Notes under the pieces: generated by a model | Seen by the model: the letters and a program-made list of their open reading frames with translations, nothing else | Databases searched by the model: none | Told to the model about the DNA's origin: nothing | Position numbers and translations under genes: made by a program | Part shown: piece after piece, positions 1 through 8,722 of the stretch | How the letters are laid out: each line of letters begins with the position of its first letter | How positions within the stretch are numbered: position 1 is the first letter of the stretch | Source of the DNA: an uncultured Armatimonadota bacterium | Lineage (GTDB): Bacteria > Armatimonadota > Fimbriimonadia > Fimbriimonadales > Fimbriimonadaceae | Length of the DNA: 32,442 nt | Reading direction: 5' to 3' | NCBI GenBank assembly: GCA_903904815.1 | Contig: CAIVDU010000070.1 | Location: 1-32,442 of the forward strand

Positions 1-45
1 AATTGTATTTACACGCCCAGCCTTTGAAGCCGAATTTGCCGAAGT

Positions 46-100
46 TCTCCACGCCCGCCAGGTCGGGCTGGCAAAAGCGATCCCGGGTGACCGCACTCCA
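46..100. repeat. Direct repeat, copy A (55 nt)
   Basis: This 55-nt stretch recurs at 222-276 with a single mismatch (A at 80, G in the other copy). Similarity continues more loosely on the 1-45 side. Read on the minus strand in one frame, both copies give a similar Trp/Cys/Phe-rich peptide beginning WSAVTRDRFCQPD. The repeat may therefore be the 3' end of a duplicated coding segment rather than a non-coding element. The window edge cuts the context, so I do not assign a gene. Confidence 0.75.
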
Positions 101-221
101 AACCGCTCCGATATGGAGTGCGCTGACCCGGCAGCGCTGGGAATAGCGAGACTTGGCTCGCGTGGAGCCGGGTCTTAATCGTATCTGCAGACGTAGTCTT
201 CGAAGCAGAATTTCCCGAATG

Positions 222-276
222 TCTCCACGCCCGCCAGGTCGGGCTGGCAAAAGCGGTCCCGGGTGACCGCACTCCA
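222..276. repeat. Direct repeat, copy B (55 nt)
   Basis: Second copy of the 46-100 repeat, 176 nt further on. On the minus strand it lies in a 33-codon reading frame that opens with ATG at about 281 and ends in TAA near 177, with the same WSAVTRDRFCQPD start as the other copy. No SD was recognised. Apart from the repeats, I see no convincing gene between 1 and 359. Confidence 0.72.
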
Positions 277-359
277 CATGGTTTTAGGCTTTAGCAATTT
301 ACAATCAATGTTCAACGCAGCGCCGTTCTTGAAGCAGCACATGGGCCCGGCTCGATGTT

Positions 360-1025
360 CTAGTTGACGAGAACCAGCGCGAGTCCGTCGTAGCCTTTGC
401 TTCCGACCGTCTGGATCGCCGTTCCAGTGACCCGAGACTCCTTACCGATCATTTCCAGAACCTTACGCACACCTAAGACATTGGGGTCTTCGGAGTCTGC
501 ATCCATGACCGCTCCACCGCGCACCACGTTGTCGATCAGGATTAAACTTCCCGACTTCGTGAGTTTGAGCGCCCATTGGAAATAGTGGGGGTTGTTCAGC
601 TTGTCCGCGTCGATGAATACCAGATCGAACGGTTCCTGGTGCTCTTCGAACAAGAGAGGAAGAAGATCCAGCGCCGCGCCGACTCGGACCTCAACGACGC
701 TAGCCAGCCCAGCACGCTCTATGTTCGCGCGTGCCACCTTCGCATGAAGCGGCTCAAACTCCAAAGTCACCATCTTTCCGCCTGCGGGCAATGCCCGGGC
801 CATCCAGATGCTGCTATAACCTCCGAGAGTGCCGATTTCTAGTATTCGCTTCGCCCCGTTGAGCTTGGCAAGCATCTGAAGCAGTTTGCCCTGGTTTGGA
901 GCGACGTTGATGGCGGGTAGACCTGCCTCTTCGCTTGATCTCAGAGCAGCCATGAGCGCCTCGTCGTGCAGCACCAATTGATCGACGAAGTGCTCGTCCA
1001 CGGCGGTCCAGATCTCTTGACTCAT
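360..1025 (-). CDS. SAM-dependent O-methyltransferase (COMT-like)
   Basis: 221-residue class I methyltransferase of the caffeoyl-CoA/catechol O-methyltransferase family (Methyltransf_3). It would transfer the methyl of S-adenosylmethionine to a hydroxyl group, usually with a divalent metal. Visible motifs are the SAM-binding loop LEIGTLGGYSS (about 62-72), the metal-site segment FIDADK (137-142) and IDNVVRGG (164-171), all spaced as in the family. The reading frame is open further upstream, but that part antisense-shadows the permease gene. ATG at 1025 is chosen because it overlaps the permease stop as ATGA. It is the last gene of the galactan operon. Its substrate is unknown, and its link to sugar use rests only on translational coupling. 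Confidence 0.88.
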   Translation of the reverse strand: MSQEIWTAVDEHFVDQLVLHDEALMAALRSSEEAGLPAINVAPNQGKLLQMLAKLNGAKRILEIGTLGGYSSIWMARALPAGGKMVTLEFEPLHAKVARANIERAGLASVVEVRVGAALDLLPLLFEEHQEPFDLVFIDADKLNNPHYFQWALKLTKSGSLILIDNVVRGGAVMDADSEDPNVLGVRKVLEMIGKESRVTGTAIQTVGSKGYDGLALVLVN

Positions 1026-1942
1026 TTCAAACCACTCGTTGCGATGCCCTGAATGAACACTTTCTGGGCGAAGAAGAAAACGAGGATCACCGGCGCCACC
1101 ACGATCACGGATGCCGCCATCAGCAGATTCCACTGAGTGCCGCCATGCTGAGACTGATACGCCTGAAGGCCAAGCGAGAGCGTGAACGTATGCTGGTCGA
1201 CAAGATAGATCAGTGGTCCAAGGAAGTCGTTCCACGCCCCCATGAACGTGAACAGGGCCACGACCGACAGGGCGGGCTTGGAAAGAGGAGCTATCACGTC
1301 GAGAAAGATTCTCAACTCACTGCAACCGTCGATCTTGGCCGCTTCGGAGAGTTCCATGGGGATCGTCTTGAAGAACTGCCTCAACAGAAAGATCGAGAAC
1401 GCGTTCGCGAAGAACGCGGGTACCCACAGTGGCTTGAACGAACCGACCCACCCAATCCATCGGAACAGGCTGAAAACCGGAACCATTAATACGGGGAATG
1501 GAATCGTCATGGTCGCCAAAGTTAAGGCGAAGAACAAGTCACGACCCGGCCACTTGATCCTCGCGAACGAGTAGGCCACGAGACTGTTAGACGTCACCGC
1601 CCCCGCCACCGACAGCAACGTAATGATCAGTGTGTTGCGGGCATAGGTCGGGAACGGCAAATAGCCCAGTTCCTTGCTATCGTAGGTGATCGCATCTGGG
1701 TAGTTGTGCCAAAGAAGCTGGGACGGAATCCATGTCGGTGGATTCGTCATCGTCTCCTTGATCGGCTTGATCGAAGTGACCAGCATCCACAGGAACGGCA
1801 TGAAGAACGTCACCGAAAGCACGATGAGGGTGATGTGAGTGAGCGCGATAAACAGCGTCTTGTTTCGTCGAAACCCCTGAGGCTTCGATGCATTCGGATC
1901 TGTTTCTAGATCGCCCTTAGCATCAGTAGTGGTAATTGACAT
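1022..1942 (-). CDS. ABC sugar transporter permease, MalG/AraQ type
   Basis: 306-residue inner-membrane permease of the carbohydrate uptake (CUT1) class. About six hydrophobic segments follow a ~30-residue polar N-terminus. The cytoplasmic EAA loop begins near residue 200 (SEAAKIDGCSE, then the conserved IAPLSKPAL) and is the docking site for the transporter ATPase. It pairs with the permease encoded just upstream (4-nt gap) and with the binding protein at 2818-4143. No ATPase gene lies in the window, so the pump probably uses a shared MsmK/UgpC-like ATPase encoded elsewhere, as is common for CUT1 systems. The substrate is inferred from the neighbouring galactan-degrading enzymes. Confidence 0.93.
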   Translation of the reverse strand: MSITTTDAKGDLETDPNASKPQGFRRNKTLFIALTHITLIVLSVTFFMPFLWMLVTSIKPIKETMTNPPTWIPSQLLWHNYPDAITYDSKELGYLPFPTYARNTLIITLLSVAGAVTSNSLVAYSFARIKWPGRDLFFALTLATMTIPFPVLMVPVFSLFRWIGWVGSFKPLWVPAFFANAFSIFLLRQFFKTIPMELSEAAKIDGCSELRIFLDVIAPLSKPALSVVALFTFMGAWNDFLGPLIYLVDQHTFTLSLGLQAYQSQHGGTQWNLLMAASVIVVAPVILVFFFAQKVFIQGIATSGLK

Positions 1943-1945
1943 GTT

Positions 1946-2821
1946 CTATCCGCCCTCGTAATGAACGTGGCGCTCCGAAAACTTCATCGCCGCCAAAGTA
2001 AGGATCACCGTGATGAGGAACATCACCCAACCCATCGCGCTTGCGTAACCCATCCGCTGATACTTGAAAGCGTTGTCGAACAGGTACATCGTGTAAAAGT
2101 AAGTCGCCCGCGCCGGCGCGCCGTCGGGAAACATCACGTAAGGAATAGCGAACACTTGAAACGACCCGATCATCCCCATGATCACGTTGAAAAGGATCAC
2201 CGGCGAGATCATCGGGAGCGTGACGTTCTTGGTTTTGGACCAAAACGTCGCTCCGTCGAGGTCGGCTGCCTCATACAGCGAAACCGGCACGTCTTGAAGT
2301 CCGGCAAGATAGATGATCATTGCCTGGCCGCTACCCCACATCGTGATCAGAATCAAGGTCCACTTCGTCCACGCCGGATCGCCCAACCAGTTAGGCGGCG
2401 TAATGTGCACGACCTTGAAAGCCACATTCAGCAGGCCATAGTCACCGTTAAAAATCCAGAGGAAGAGCGTCGCCAACGCGACCATCGGAACCAGCGACGG
2501 TAGGAAGAAGATGGTTCGATAAACCGCCATCCCCTTCACCTTCGTGTTCAGCAGCATCGCCAAAATGATCGCGATCACTGCGCTTAGGGGAACCGCTCCA
2601 ATCGCGTAGAGGAACGTATTCGACAGCGACTTCCAGAACACTCCGTCGTGAGCAAGGTCGACATAGTTCGCCGCGCCGACCATTGCCGGTGGTCTTAAAA
2701 CCGAGTAGTTCGTGAACGAAAAGAACAGCGAGGCCAGCAGAGGATAGATCGTGAAGATCATGAACCCTAAGATCCAGGGTAGGGCGAATAGAATCCCGAC
2801 TCGGGCATCTCTCTTGTTCAT
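1946..2821 (-). CDS. ABC sugar transporter permease, MalF/UgpA type
   Basis: 291-residue CUT1 permease, the usual partner of a MalG-type protein. The N-terminus runs straight into a first membrane helix (about 10-35), and five more hydrophobic segments follow. The EAA loop starts near residue 184 (YEAADLDGATFW followed by TLPMISPVI). Its ATG overlaps the stop of the upstream binding-protein gene as ATGA, indicating translational coupling. With the second permease it forms the membrane channel that should bring beta-1,4-galacto-oligosaccharides, released by the GH53 enzyme, into the cell. That specificity is inferred from context, not visible in the sequence. Confidence 0.93.
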   Translation of the reverse strand: MNKRDARVGILFALPWILGFMIFTIYPLLASLFFSFTNYSVLRPPAMVGAANYVDLAHDGVFWKSLSNTFLYAIGAVPLSAVIAIILAMLLNTKVKGMAVYRTIFFLPSLVPMVALATLFLWIFNGDYGLLNVAFKVVHITPPNWLGDPAWTKWTLILITMWGSGQAMIIYLAGLQDVPVSLYEAADLDGATFWSKTKNVTLPMISPVILFNVIMGMIGSFQVFAIPYVMFPDGAPARATYFYTMYLFDNAFKYQRMGYASAMGWVMFLITVILTLAAMKFSERHVHYEGG

Positions 2822-4143
2822 TTGTCAGCTCCGGCAACCTGGGCCTTGTACGTATCCCAAATCTTCTGAACCCGAGCTTGGCAGTCGTCGAGCGCCTGCT
2901 TAGGAGTCTTTTGTTCCGTCGTGACCTCCTGGAAAGCAACCGTGATCTCGCTCGACATCTGGGGATAGATTCCCACCTTCGGTTGACTGAATGCCTTCGG
3001 AGACCGGGCCAATGCATCAAACAGCCGGATTGATTTGTTCGGGTGGTTATCGAAAAACTTCTCGCTGACCTTCATGAGCGGCGAATTCTTTCCGTGGCCC
3101 GTGCATAACCCCTCCATCACGTCCTGACGCTGGACGTACTTGAGAAACTCGAACGCTTCCTTCACGTGCTTGGCTCCTCTTGGGATGGTCAAAACGTCTT
3201 GAGACAGGATCGTGTGTCCCGCTAAATCTGGCCGATCCGCCGGGTACGGAATCGGGACTGCAAACCACGGAGTGCCGGGCTTGAACACCTTCATGTAGTT
3301 CGCTTTCCAAACTCCGTTGATTTCGGTCGCGACCTTGCCGTCCATGAACGGATCCTGGGGCGAGCCGAAGTTTCCAAATCCGCTTTGGAAGCTCTGGACC
3401 TCTTTTGATCCAAATTTCTTTCCGTAGGTGTCGATCCACTCGAACGCTCGGATCGCCTCGGGGGAGTTGATCGTGACCTTGTCACCATCCATGAGTTTCC
3501 CACCGAATAGACCGGACCAGGCCCAGTTCCACCAACCCGGGTCAGAAGGAAGGAAACCGGCGAGTTGCAATCCGCCATCCTTTCGCTTCTTCGAAATGCG
3601 ATCCACGAGCTTGTCCAGCCCTTCGATCGTCTTCGGGAACGTCTCTGGCGTGTTCACATCCGGGGGGACAAGGTCCGTCCTTACGTGCAACGCGATCGAA
3701 GCGGGAGTGCTGGGCAAGGCCCAGAGCCGTTTTCGGAAAGTGATCCCGTCCCAAAAGCCTGGGATGTAATAGCTAGTGTCGAGGCCGGCTGCCTTACCCA
3801 TATCGGTGAGGTCAGTAAGGGCGCCTTCGTCGGCGAACTGACAGATCTGGTCCTGCCAAATGCCCGCGATGTCAGGCGGATCCCCGCCAGCCGTGGCCAA
3901 CATGGTCTTCGTGTCAACACCTGAGATGCTCAGATACTTGACGAAGATCTTGTCCTGAGAGTGATTGAAGGCGGTGACCACCTTCCTCATCTCTTCGGCT
4001 TCTGATCCCGTCCACTTTTCCCAGTAGATGACCGTCACCTTGTCGGTCGACGCCTGACGGGAAACAACCTTTTCACCCACGGTTGCGCAAACGACCAACG
4101 CCACCGCGGCTGCCCACATGCCAGCAACTGTTTGGGTCGTCAT
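2818..4143 (-). CDS. Extracellular sugar-binding protein of ABC importer
   Basis: 441-residue family 1 solute-binding protein (SBP_bac_1). A hydrophobic N-terminal segment (about 6-22) looks like a signal peptide. It contains a Cys but not a canonical lipobox, so lipidation is uncertain. The mature start VTVIYWEKWTGSEAEEMRKV and the later GDPPDIAGIWQDQ segment are typical of CUT1 binding proteins. It should capture an oligosaccharide outside the membrane and deliver it to the two permeases encoded directly downstream. The gene is separated from the GH42 gene by 114 nt, the largest gap in the operon. A small inverted repeat (TCCCGA-ACA-TCGGGA, 4214-4228) lies in that gap, so transcription or mRNA processing could change here. 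Confidence 0.93.
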   Translation of the reverse strand: MTTQTVAGMWAAAVALVVCATVGEKVVSRQASTDKVTVIYWEKWTGSEAEEMRKVVTAFNHSQDKIFVKYLSISGVDTKTMLATAGGDPPDIAGIWQDQICQFADEGALTDLTDMGKAAGLDTSYYIPGFWDGITFRKRLWALPSTPASIALHVRTDLVPPDVNTPETFPKTIEGLDKLVDRISKKRKDGGLQLAGFLPSDPGWWNWAWSGLFGGKLMDGDKVTINSPEAIRAFEWIDTYGKKFGSKEVQSFQSGFGNFGSPQDPFMDGKVATEINGVWKANYMKVFKPGTPWFAVPIPYPADRPDLAGHTILSQDVLTIPRGAKHVKEAFEFLKYVQRQDVMEGLCTGHGKNSPLMKVSEKFFDNHPNKSIRLFDALARSPKAFSQPKVGIYPQMSSEITVAFQEVTTEQKTPKQALDDCQARVQKIWDTYKAQVAGADK

Positions 4144-4257
4144 GGCTCTCGCTGCTCCATTGCATCCATTCGCTTCATAATTACCGGTCGCACCGAGTAC
4201 GCCCCAAACTATATCCCGAACATCGGGAAACCTGATCGAAGTACGAGCTCTCCATGC

Positions 4258-6336
4258 TTAACTCCCGTCGAACGAAGCAACAGATGCGGTCTTCGAGTTC
4301 AATTTAACGTCTTCCCGCCCCCGCCGCCGAATCTCCGCTCCCCAAGCTGGCAAGCTGAAATCGCCAAATGGGGTACCAGTCCATTCCTTTGCCGTCTCCG
4401 AAGCGTTCAAAACGAAAAGGAACTCTTCTTTTTCGCTCAACCGGGTCTGTACGGTAACCCCAGTGGGAAGCGGAAGCCCGGTGGGCAAATTCACCTTTGC
4501 ATCTACCGAGATCCGATGGAAGAACGATTTCACGAAGTCGAAACCGCACCGGGCGCCGACATAGTACGCCGTCCCTTCCCCGAGTCGATGCCGGGTCACC
4601 GCTGGGCGGCCCGCGTAGAAGTCTGTGCCGTACACCGCCAAAGCTTCCGCTCCTTTCGTGTGAGCGAGTTCGCAGAATCGAGACACAGCGAAGCTTCCCG
4701 AAAGTTGAAGTGGATTTCCGTCGAGGAACTCGACCGAGTTAGTTCGACCATCCGGAAGCACATCCAGCTCTTCGATCTCAATGCCCAAGATCTCTCTCAA
4801 TGGTCCGCCGAGCCCCTCTAAGTACAACAGGCTCGACTCACTCACCCAACCCGAAAGATAGGTCGAGGCGAAGGTTCCCCCGGCCTCGAGAAAGCCCTTG
4901 ACCCTTTCCGCGAACCCGGGCCGCAGGCTGTAGGCCATCGGCGCGACCAGCAGTCGGTATGGGCTCAGATCGTCATCGAGGCCAATAACATCGACCGAAA
5001 CCCCCATCTCCCAAAAGGCGCGATAGTGATCCAGAACGGTTGCGTCATAGCCCTTGTCGCCCCGAACTGGGCCACTTGATGCGTCGAGCGCCCACTTCGC
5101 TTCCCAGTCGAACACGATTGCGACCTGCGCTTGAGTCAGCGTTCCCGACAGATCGCCGAGCGTTTCTAATTCCTCACCAAGTGAACGAACTTCCGCGAAA
5201 ACGCGCGTGTTCGATGCTCCCCCGGCAGTGACGACTGCGCCATGATGCTGCTCTTCCCCACCCCGAGACTGTCTCCACTGGAAGTACTGCACCCCATCTG
5301 ATCCGTGTGCCAACGCGTGCAAGCCCTCGAACCGGTGCATCCCTGGGCGCTTCAGGGTCATGTTGGTGTACCAGTTCGCCGTGCTCGGCGTGGACTCCAT
5401 GAGCAGCCAAGGGCGATCCCGCTTGAGGGATCGCATCAGGTCATGCTTAAACGAGACGTTGACCCAGGTCTCCGTCGCCATCACGTCCGATTCGGGAGAC
5501 GGATAGCTGTCCCACGAAACGAAGTCGAGGTGCGGGGCAAACTTTCGGTAGTCGAGTCCCGGATAAGTGCCCATGAGGTTCGTGGTGACGGGAACGCTTG
5601 GACTGATTTCCCGCAATGGCGCTGCCTCGTTCAACATGAACTCAATGGTCTGGTCAGTCACAAACCGCTGCCAATCGACGATGAGGCCCTGGGTGGCAAC
5701 CTCTCCCAAGGGTCTACCGGGAGCGTCGATCTCATCCCAAGAACCGAAGGTGTGACTCCAAAACGCCGCCCAGTAGGCATGGTTCAAGGCGTTAAGATCG
5801 TCGTGATAACGACGCCGAAGCCATTCGCGAAACTGGGCGATGCTCTCCGGGCTGTAGTCCGCCCCGTTGTACTCGTTTGACATGTGCCACGCGAGCAACC
5901 TGGGGTGGTCTCCGTATCGCTGGGCTAGCTGGCGGGCAATCTCCCGAGTCTTTTCGCGATAAACGGCCGAGCCGAGGTTGTAGTTCACTCGGTTGCCGTG
6001 CAACTTTCGAACCCGGTCTGACCCGACTCTCAGAGTCTCCGGATAACGACCCGCCATCCAAGCCGGAGGGGCTGCACTGGGCGTGCCGAGAATGAACCAG
6101 CGGCCCTGTTCGGACAGGATCTCGATGACTCGATCCAGCCATCCGAATTCATATCGCCCCTCTTCCGGCTCCAAGCGCGCCCACGCAAACATGCCTAGCG
6201 TCGCCACCTGGCAGTGGGCTTGCCTCATGAGCTGAGCGTCTTCCTCCCAAACCGCTTCGTTCCACTGCTCTGGGTTGTAGTCACCCCCGTGCCACAGGAC
6301 GGGGAGTTTTGAGTTGAGAAGGTTCTTCGAAACTAT
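4258..6336 (-). CDS. GH42 beta-galactosidase
   Basis: Family 42 glycoside hydrolase that removes terminal beta-D-galactosyl residues, probably from imported galacto-oligosaccharides. There is no signal peptide, so it should act in the cytoplasm. Counting from the first ATG (6228), the acid/base is Glu119 in HMSNEYNG and the nucleophile is Glu278 in LLMESTPS. Trimerisation-like and C-terminal beta domains follow. The ATG at 6228 would remove the first barrel strand: the same frame upstream encodes the family hallmark WHGGDYNPEQW. No ATG, GTG or TTG exists in that stretch before an upstream in-frame stop. A GGGGGT SD-like run sits 6 nt before an ATA at 6336, which I use as a provisional start. 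The GH53 stop overlaps this point. Confidence 0.88.
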   Translation of the reverse strand: MVSKNLLNSKLPVLWHGGDYNPEQWNEAVWEEDAQLMRQAHCQVATLGMFAWARLEPEEGRYEFGWLDRVIEILSEQGRWFILGTPSAAPPAWMAGRYPETLRVGSDRVRKLHGNRVNYNLGSAVYREKTREIARQLAQRYGDHPRLLAWHMSNEYNGADYSPESIAQFREWLRRRYHDDLNALNHAYWAAFWSHTFGSWDEIDAPGRPLGEVATQGLIVDWQRFVTDQTIEFMLNEAAPLREISPSVPVTTNLMGTYPGLDYRKFAPHLDFVSWDSYPSPESDVMATETWVNVSFKHDLMRSLKRDRPWLLMESTPSTANWYTNMTLKRPGMHRFEGLHALAHGSDGVQYFQWRQSRGGEEQHHGAVVTAGGASNTRVFAEVRSLGEELETLGDLSGTLTQAQVAIVFDWEAKWALDASSGPVRGDKGYDATVLDHYRAFWEMGVSVDVIGLDDDLSPYRLLVAPMAYSLRPGFAERVKGFLEAGGTFASTYLSGWVSESSLLYLEGLGGPLREILGIEIEELDVLPDGRTNSVEFLDGNPLQLSGSFAVSRFCELAHTKGAEALAVYGTDFYAGRPAVTRHRLGEGTAYYVGARCGFDFVKSFFHRISVDAKVNLPTGLPLPTGVTVQTRLSEKEEFLFVLNASETAKEWTGTPFGDFSLPAWGAEIRRRGREDVKLNSKTASVASFDGS

Positions 6337-7457
6337 TTCTGACCCCCAATTGCCGCAACACCAGGCAGGGCATTGCCCTGAAAATCGAACAGCGCCAAAT
6401 TATCCCAAGGCGACTGGCTCTTGGGCGCGGAAATCCATGTTGGAGCCCAATACAAGAGACCCTTTCCGCGCCCCCCAGGCACATTGAGAATGATCGACTC
6501 CACCTTGGTCAGGAACTTGGCTTGGCCTTCGGGAGTCGCCGGATATCCGGGCTCCAATTTCGTCGAGTCGGCGAAAACCCGCTCGGATCCCCTTCCCTTT
6601 ACGTCGTTAGTCCACGGGTAGCCAGTTTCGACGACGTAAACGTCCTTTTGGCACCTCTGAGCGAGACCAGCGAGGTTGGGGCCGAGCTTGTCTAGGTGAC
6701 CATGCCAAAAGGGGTAGTAAGACAGCCCAATCGCGTCGTACGGGATGAGTTTCTCGTAAATGTGGTCGAACCACCAAATGGCGCCGGCGAAGTCACCGCC
6801 TCGATCCAGGTGGATCATCGTTAGAATCCGCTTCATCCCACCACCTTGGTGAACACCATGAATTCCGGCATTGATCAAACCGGCTAAGCGGATCCACTGC
6901 TCCGGCTTATCGGAGTCCACTTTTCCGTCCGGCCACAGCATCCCCGCAGTGATCTCGTTCCCGACCTGCACCATGTACGGTGGCGTCCCCTGCTTGACGA
7001 GGCTGGACACCACGTCGGCCGTGTAAGACGTAACCGCCGATAAGAGATCAACATACGAAAGGTTCGCCCAGGCGGCTGGTTTCGGTTGCTTCCCTGGATC
7101 CGCCCACCAATCGCTGTAGTGAAAATCGATGCTGATTTTGAATCCCAACTTCGCCGCCCGGCGAGCCAAAGCGAGCGTGTGTTCTTTGTCGCAATAGCCG
7201 TCGCGAGGATGGTTCCAAACGCGAAACCGCACAAAATTCCATCCCGACTTCTTGAGCAGTTCGAACGGATCGATCTTCTTTCCATCGAGGAAGAACTGCC
7301 CGCCCGCATCCTCCACCTGAGCAATCTCGGAAACGTCCCCGCCCCTCAGAAAGCCTTTTGGCAACTGGGCGCTACAAGGAGCAACGATCAGGCCCACGGC
7401 TAGCGCCGCCAGAGCAAGTTTGGCATTGATTTTCATCATTGACTTATGGCAATTCAT
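6333..7457 (-). CDS. GH53 arabinogalactan endo-beta-1,4-galactanase, secreted
   Basis: About 374 residues; cleaves beta-1,4-galactan chains of type I arabinogalactan outside the cell. It has an N-terminal signal peptide (hydrophobic core LALAALAVGLIVA, cleavage near PCSA-Q). The mature protein opens with the family signature KGFLRGGDVSEI. Catalytic residues, counted from ATG at 7457, are acid/base Glu168 in QVGNEITAGMLWP and nucleophile Glu277 in VYVVETGYPW. This start overlaps the LacI-gene stop as ATGA. Two further ATGs at 7439 and 7436 would give a tidier signal peptide (MKINAKL...), and the choice is open. The product would feed the downstream transporter and the GH42 enzyme. Confidence 0.93.
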   Translation of the reverse strand: MNCHKSMMKINAKLALAALAVGLIVAPCSAQLPKGFLRGGDVSEIAQVEDAGGQFFLDGKKIDPFELLKKSGWNFVRFRVWNHPRDGYCDKEHTLALARRAAKLGFKISIDFHYSDWWADPGKQPKPAAWANLSYVDLLSAVTSYTADVVSSLVKQGTPPYMVQVGNEITAGMLWPDGKVDSDKPEQWIRLAGLINAGIHGVHQGGGMKRILTMIHLDRGGDFAGAIWWFDHIYEKLIPYDAIGLSYYPFWHGHLDKLGPNLAGLAQRCQKDVYVVETGYPWTNDVKGRGSERVFADSTKLEPGYPATPEGQAKFLTKVESIILNVPGGRGKGLLYWAPTWISAPKSQSPWDNLALFDFQGNALPGVAAIGGQK

Positions 7458-8506
7458 GATTGAAATTGGATTCTCAGTCCCTGCGAAGCTCCGCAAGACT
7501 CACGAACGGACAGGCTCACCGGCATCACGACTTGAGAGATCGGGTCTGGGGCATCGGACAGCAGATTGATCAACACCTCCACTGCCCTTCGCCCAAGATT
7601 CGCGACGTCGAGGCTCACGGAGGTGAGTGCCGGCTTCGGCACCGTGGCGTACCACGTGTCGTCGAACCCAATCACCGCCACGTTCTCGGGAACCCGCAGT
7701 CCCGCATCCTGGATCGCGTCGATGGCCCCGTGCGCGGACAAATCGTTGCCGGCGAAGATGGCCGTCGGGCGCTGGTCGGCGGGAAGCGCCATGAGTCGCT
7801 TTGTGGCCTCGTACCCAATCGCTCGATTGAACTCACCGGAAACCACGAGGTCGGCGACGACCGGAATCCTCGCGTCTTCAAGCGCCTTTAGGTACCCCTT
7901 CTTTCGGGGGGCGGTCGTGGACACCCCGGCCGTTCCGGCCAGATGCGCGATGCGTCGATGCCCTAAGCCGATGAGGTGGCGCGTCGCAAGAATGGCCCCG
8001 GCGAAATCGTCACAATTCAGGTTCGTCCGCCCAACTCCTGGTTGCCCCATGATCGATGCAATCGGGATCCCCTGGCGGGCACACTCCGAATAGATAGGGG
8101 TTCCGGATGCCGGACTGACGAGCAACAGTCCGTCGATTCGGCGATCGATCATCTGAGCCGCTTTGACCCCTTCCTCTTCGGCGGTGGCCGTGAAAAGCAT
8201 CACGTTGTAGCCATGGCGCGAAGCCCCCGCCGAGACTCCGCTGGTAAGGGTCGAGAAAAACGGGTCTTGGTTGGCGAAGTCAGTCAAATGGGGCAGCATT
8301 AGCCCGATCGCCATGCTGCGACCGGTGGCCAACGCTCCCGCCACCGGATTTCGCCGATAGCCCAATTCGGAAGCGGCGCTCACGATCCGCTGTCGCGTCT
8401 CCGGGCTCACCCGAAGCGTCTTGCTCTTGGCTCCGTTGAGGGTCACCGATACAGCGGCGACTGACGTTCCCGCCCTCTCCGCGATGTCACTCATGGTGAC
8501 ACTCAT
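7454..8506 (-). CDS. LacI-family transcriptional regulator
   Basis: About 350 residues. The N-terminal helix-turn-helix is SDIAERAGTSVAAVSVTLNG, followed by the hinge-helix segment SELGYRRNPVAGALATG, then a periplasmic-binding-protein-like effector domain with the usual GFDDTWYA and LTSVSLD motifs. It should repress the galactan operon and release DNA when a galactoside binds. An in-frame GTG lies at 8530, but the ATG at 8506 is preceded by GGAGAG at a short spacing and is preferred. It is the first gene of the operon and overlaps the GH53 gene, so the regulator and its targets are probably co-transcribed and autoregulated through the palindrome at 8521-8536. Confidence 0.92.
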   Translation of the reverse strand: MSVTMSDIAERAGTSVAAVSVTLNGAKSKTLRVSPETRQRIVSAASELGYRRNPVAGALATGRSMAIGLMLPHLTDFANQDPFFSTLTSGVSAGASRHGYNVMLFTATAEEEGVKAAQMIDRRIDGLLLVSPASGTPIYSECARQGIPIASIMGQPGVGRTNLNCDDFAGAILATRHLIGLGHRRIAHLAGTAGVSTTAPRKKGYLKALEDARIPVVADLVVSGEFNRAIGYEATKRLMALPADQRPTAIFAGNDLSAHGAIDAIQDAGLRVPENVAVIGFDDTWYATVPKPALTSVSLDVANLGRRAVEVLINLLSDAPDPISQVVMPVSLSVRESCGASQGLRIQFQS

Positions 8507-8520
8507 GCTCTCTCCACTTT

Positions 8521-8536
8521 GATTAAGCACTTAATC
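8521..8536. promoter_or_regulatory. Probable LacI-type operator
   Basis: Perfect 7-nt arms, GATTAAG-CA-CTTAATC, with a further ATTAATC half-site at 8537-8543. It lies 15 nt upstream of the regulator ATG, in the expected 5' leader or promoter of the minus-strand operon. LacI-family operators are short palindromes of this size. That this one binds the neighbouring LacI protein is inference. Confidence 0.6.
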
Positions 8537-8669
8537 ATTAATCTTGTCTTGAGTATACGACAAGGCCGAGAATTTGGGAAGGCGAGAGCCAGACCGCAAG
8601 GAATGCCATATCGGACGAGAGCTTCGAAGCCAAGATTTATTGCGGGGAGAGCAAAGCCCACTCGAACAC

Positions 8670-8702
8670 GGCAGTCAGCGCGTAGGGGATACGCCGACTG
8701 CC
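8670..8702 (-). terminator. Hairpin downstream of metallophosphoesterase gene
   Basis: Arms GGCAGTC (8670-8676) and GACTGCC (8696-8702), with additional inner pairing around GTA-GGGGA-TAC. It begins 20 nt past the metallophosphoesterase stop, where a terminator is expected. No T-run follows on the minus strand, so factor-independent termination is not assured. The rest of the 8544-8722 gap shows nothing recognisable. Confidence 0.4.
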
Positions 8703-8722
8703 AACGACAACGCTCACTGCCC

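Noticed and set aside
1026-1235. N-terminal extension of the O-methyltransferase frame
   Set aside because: It lies entirely over the permease C-terminus in another frame, and the family domain starts after ATG at 1025.
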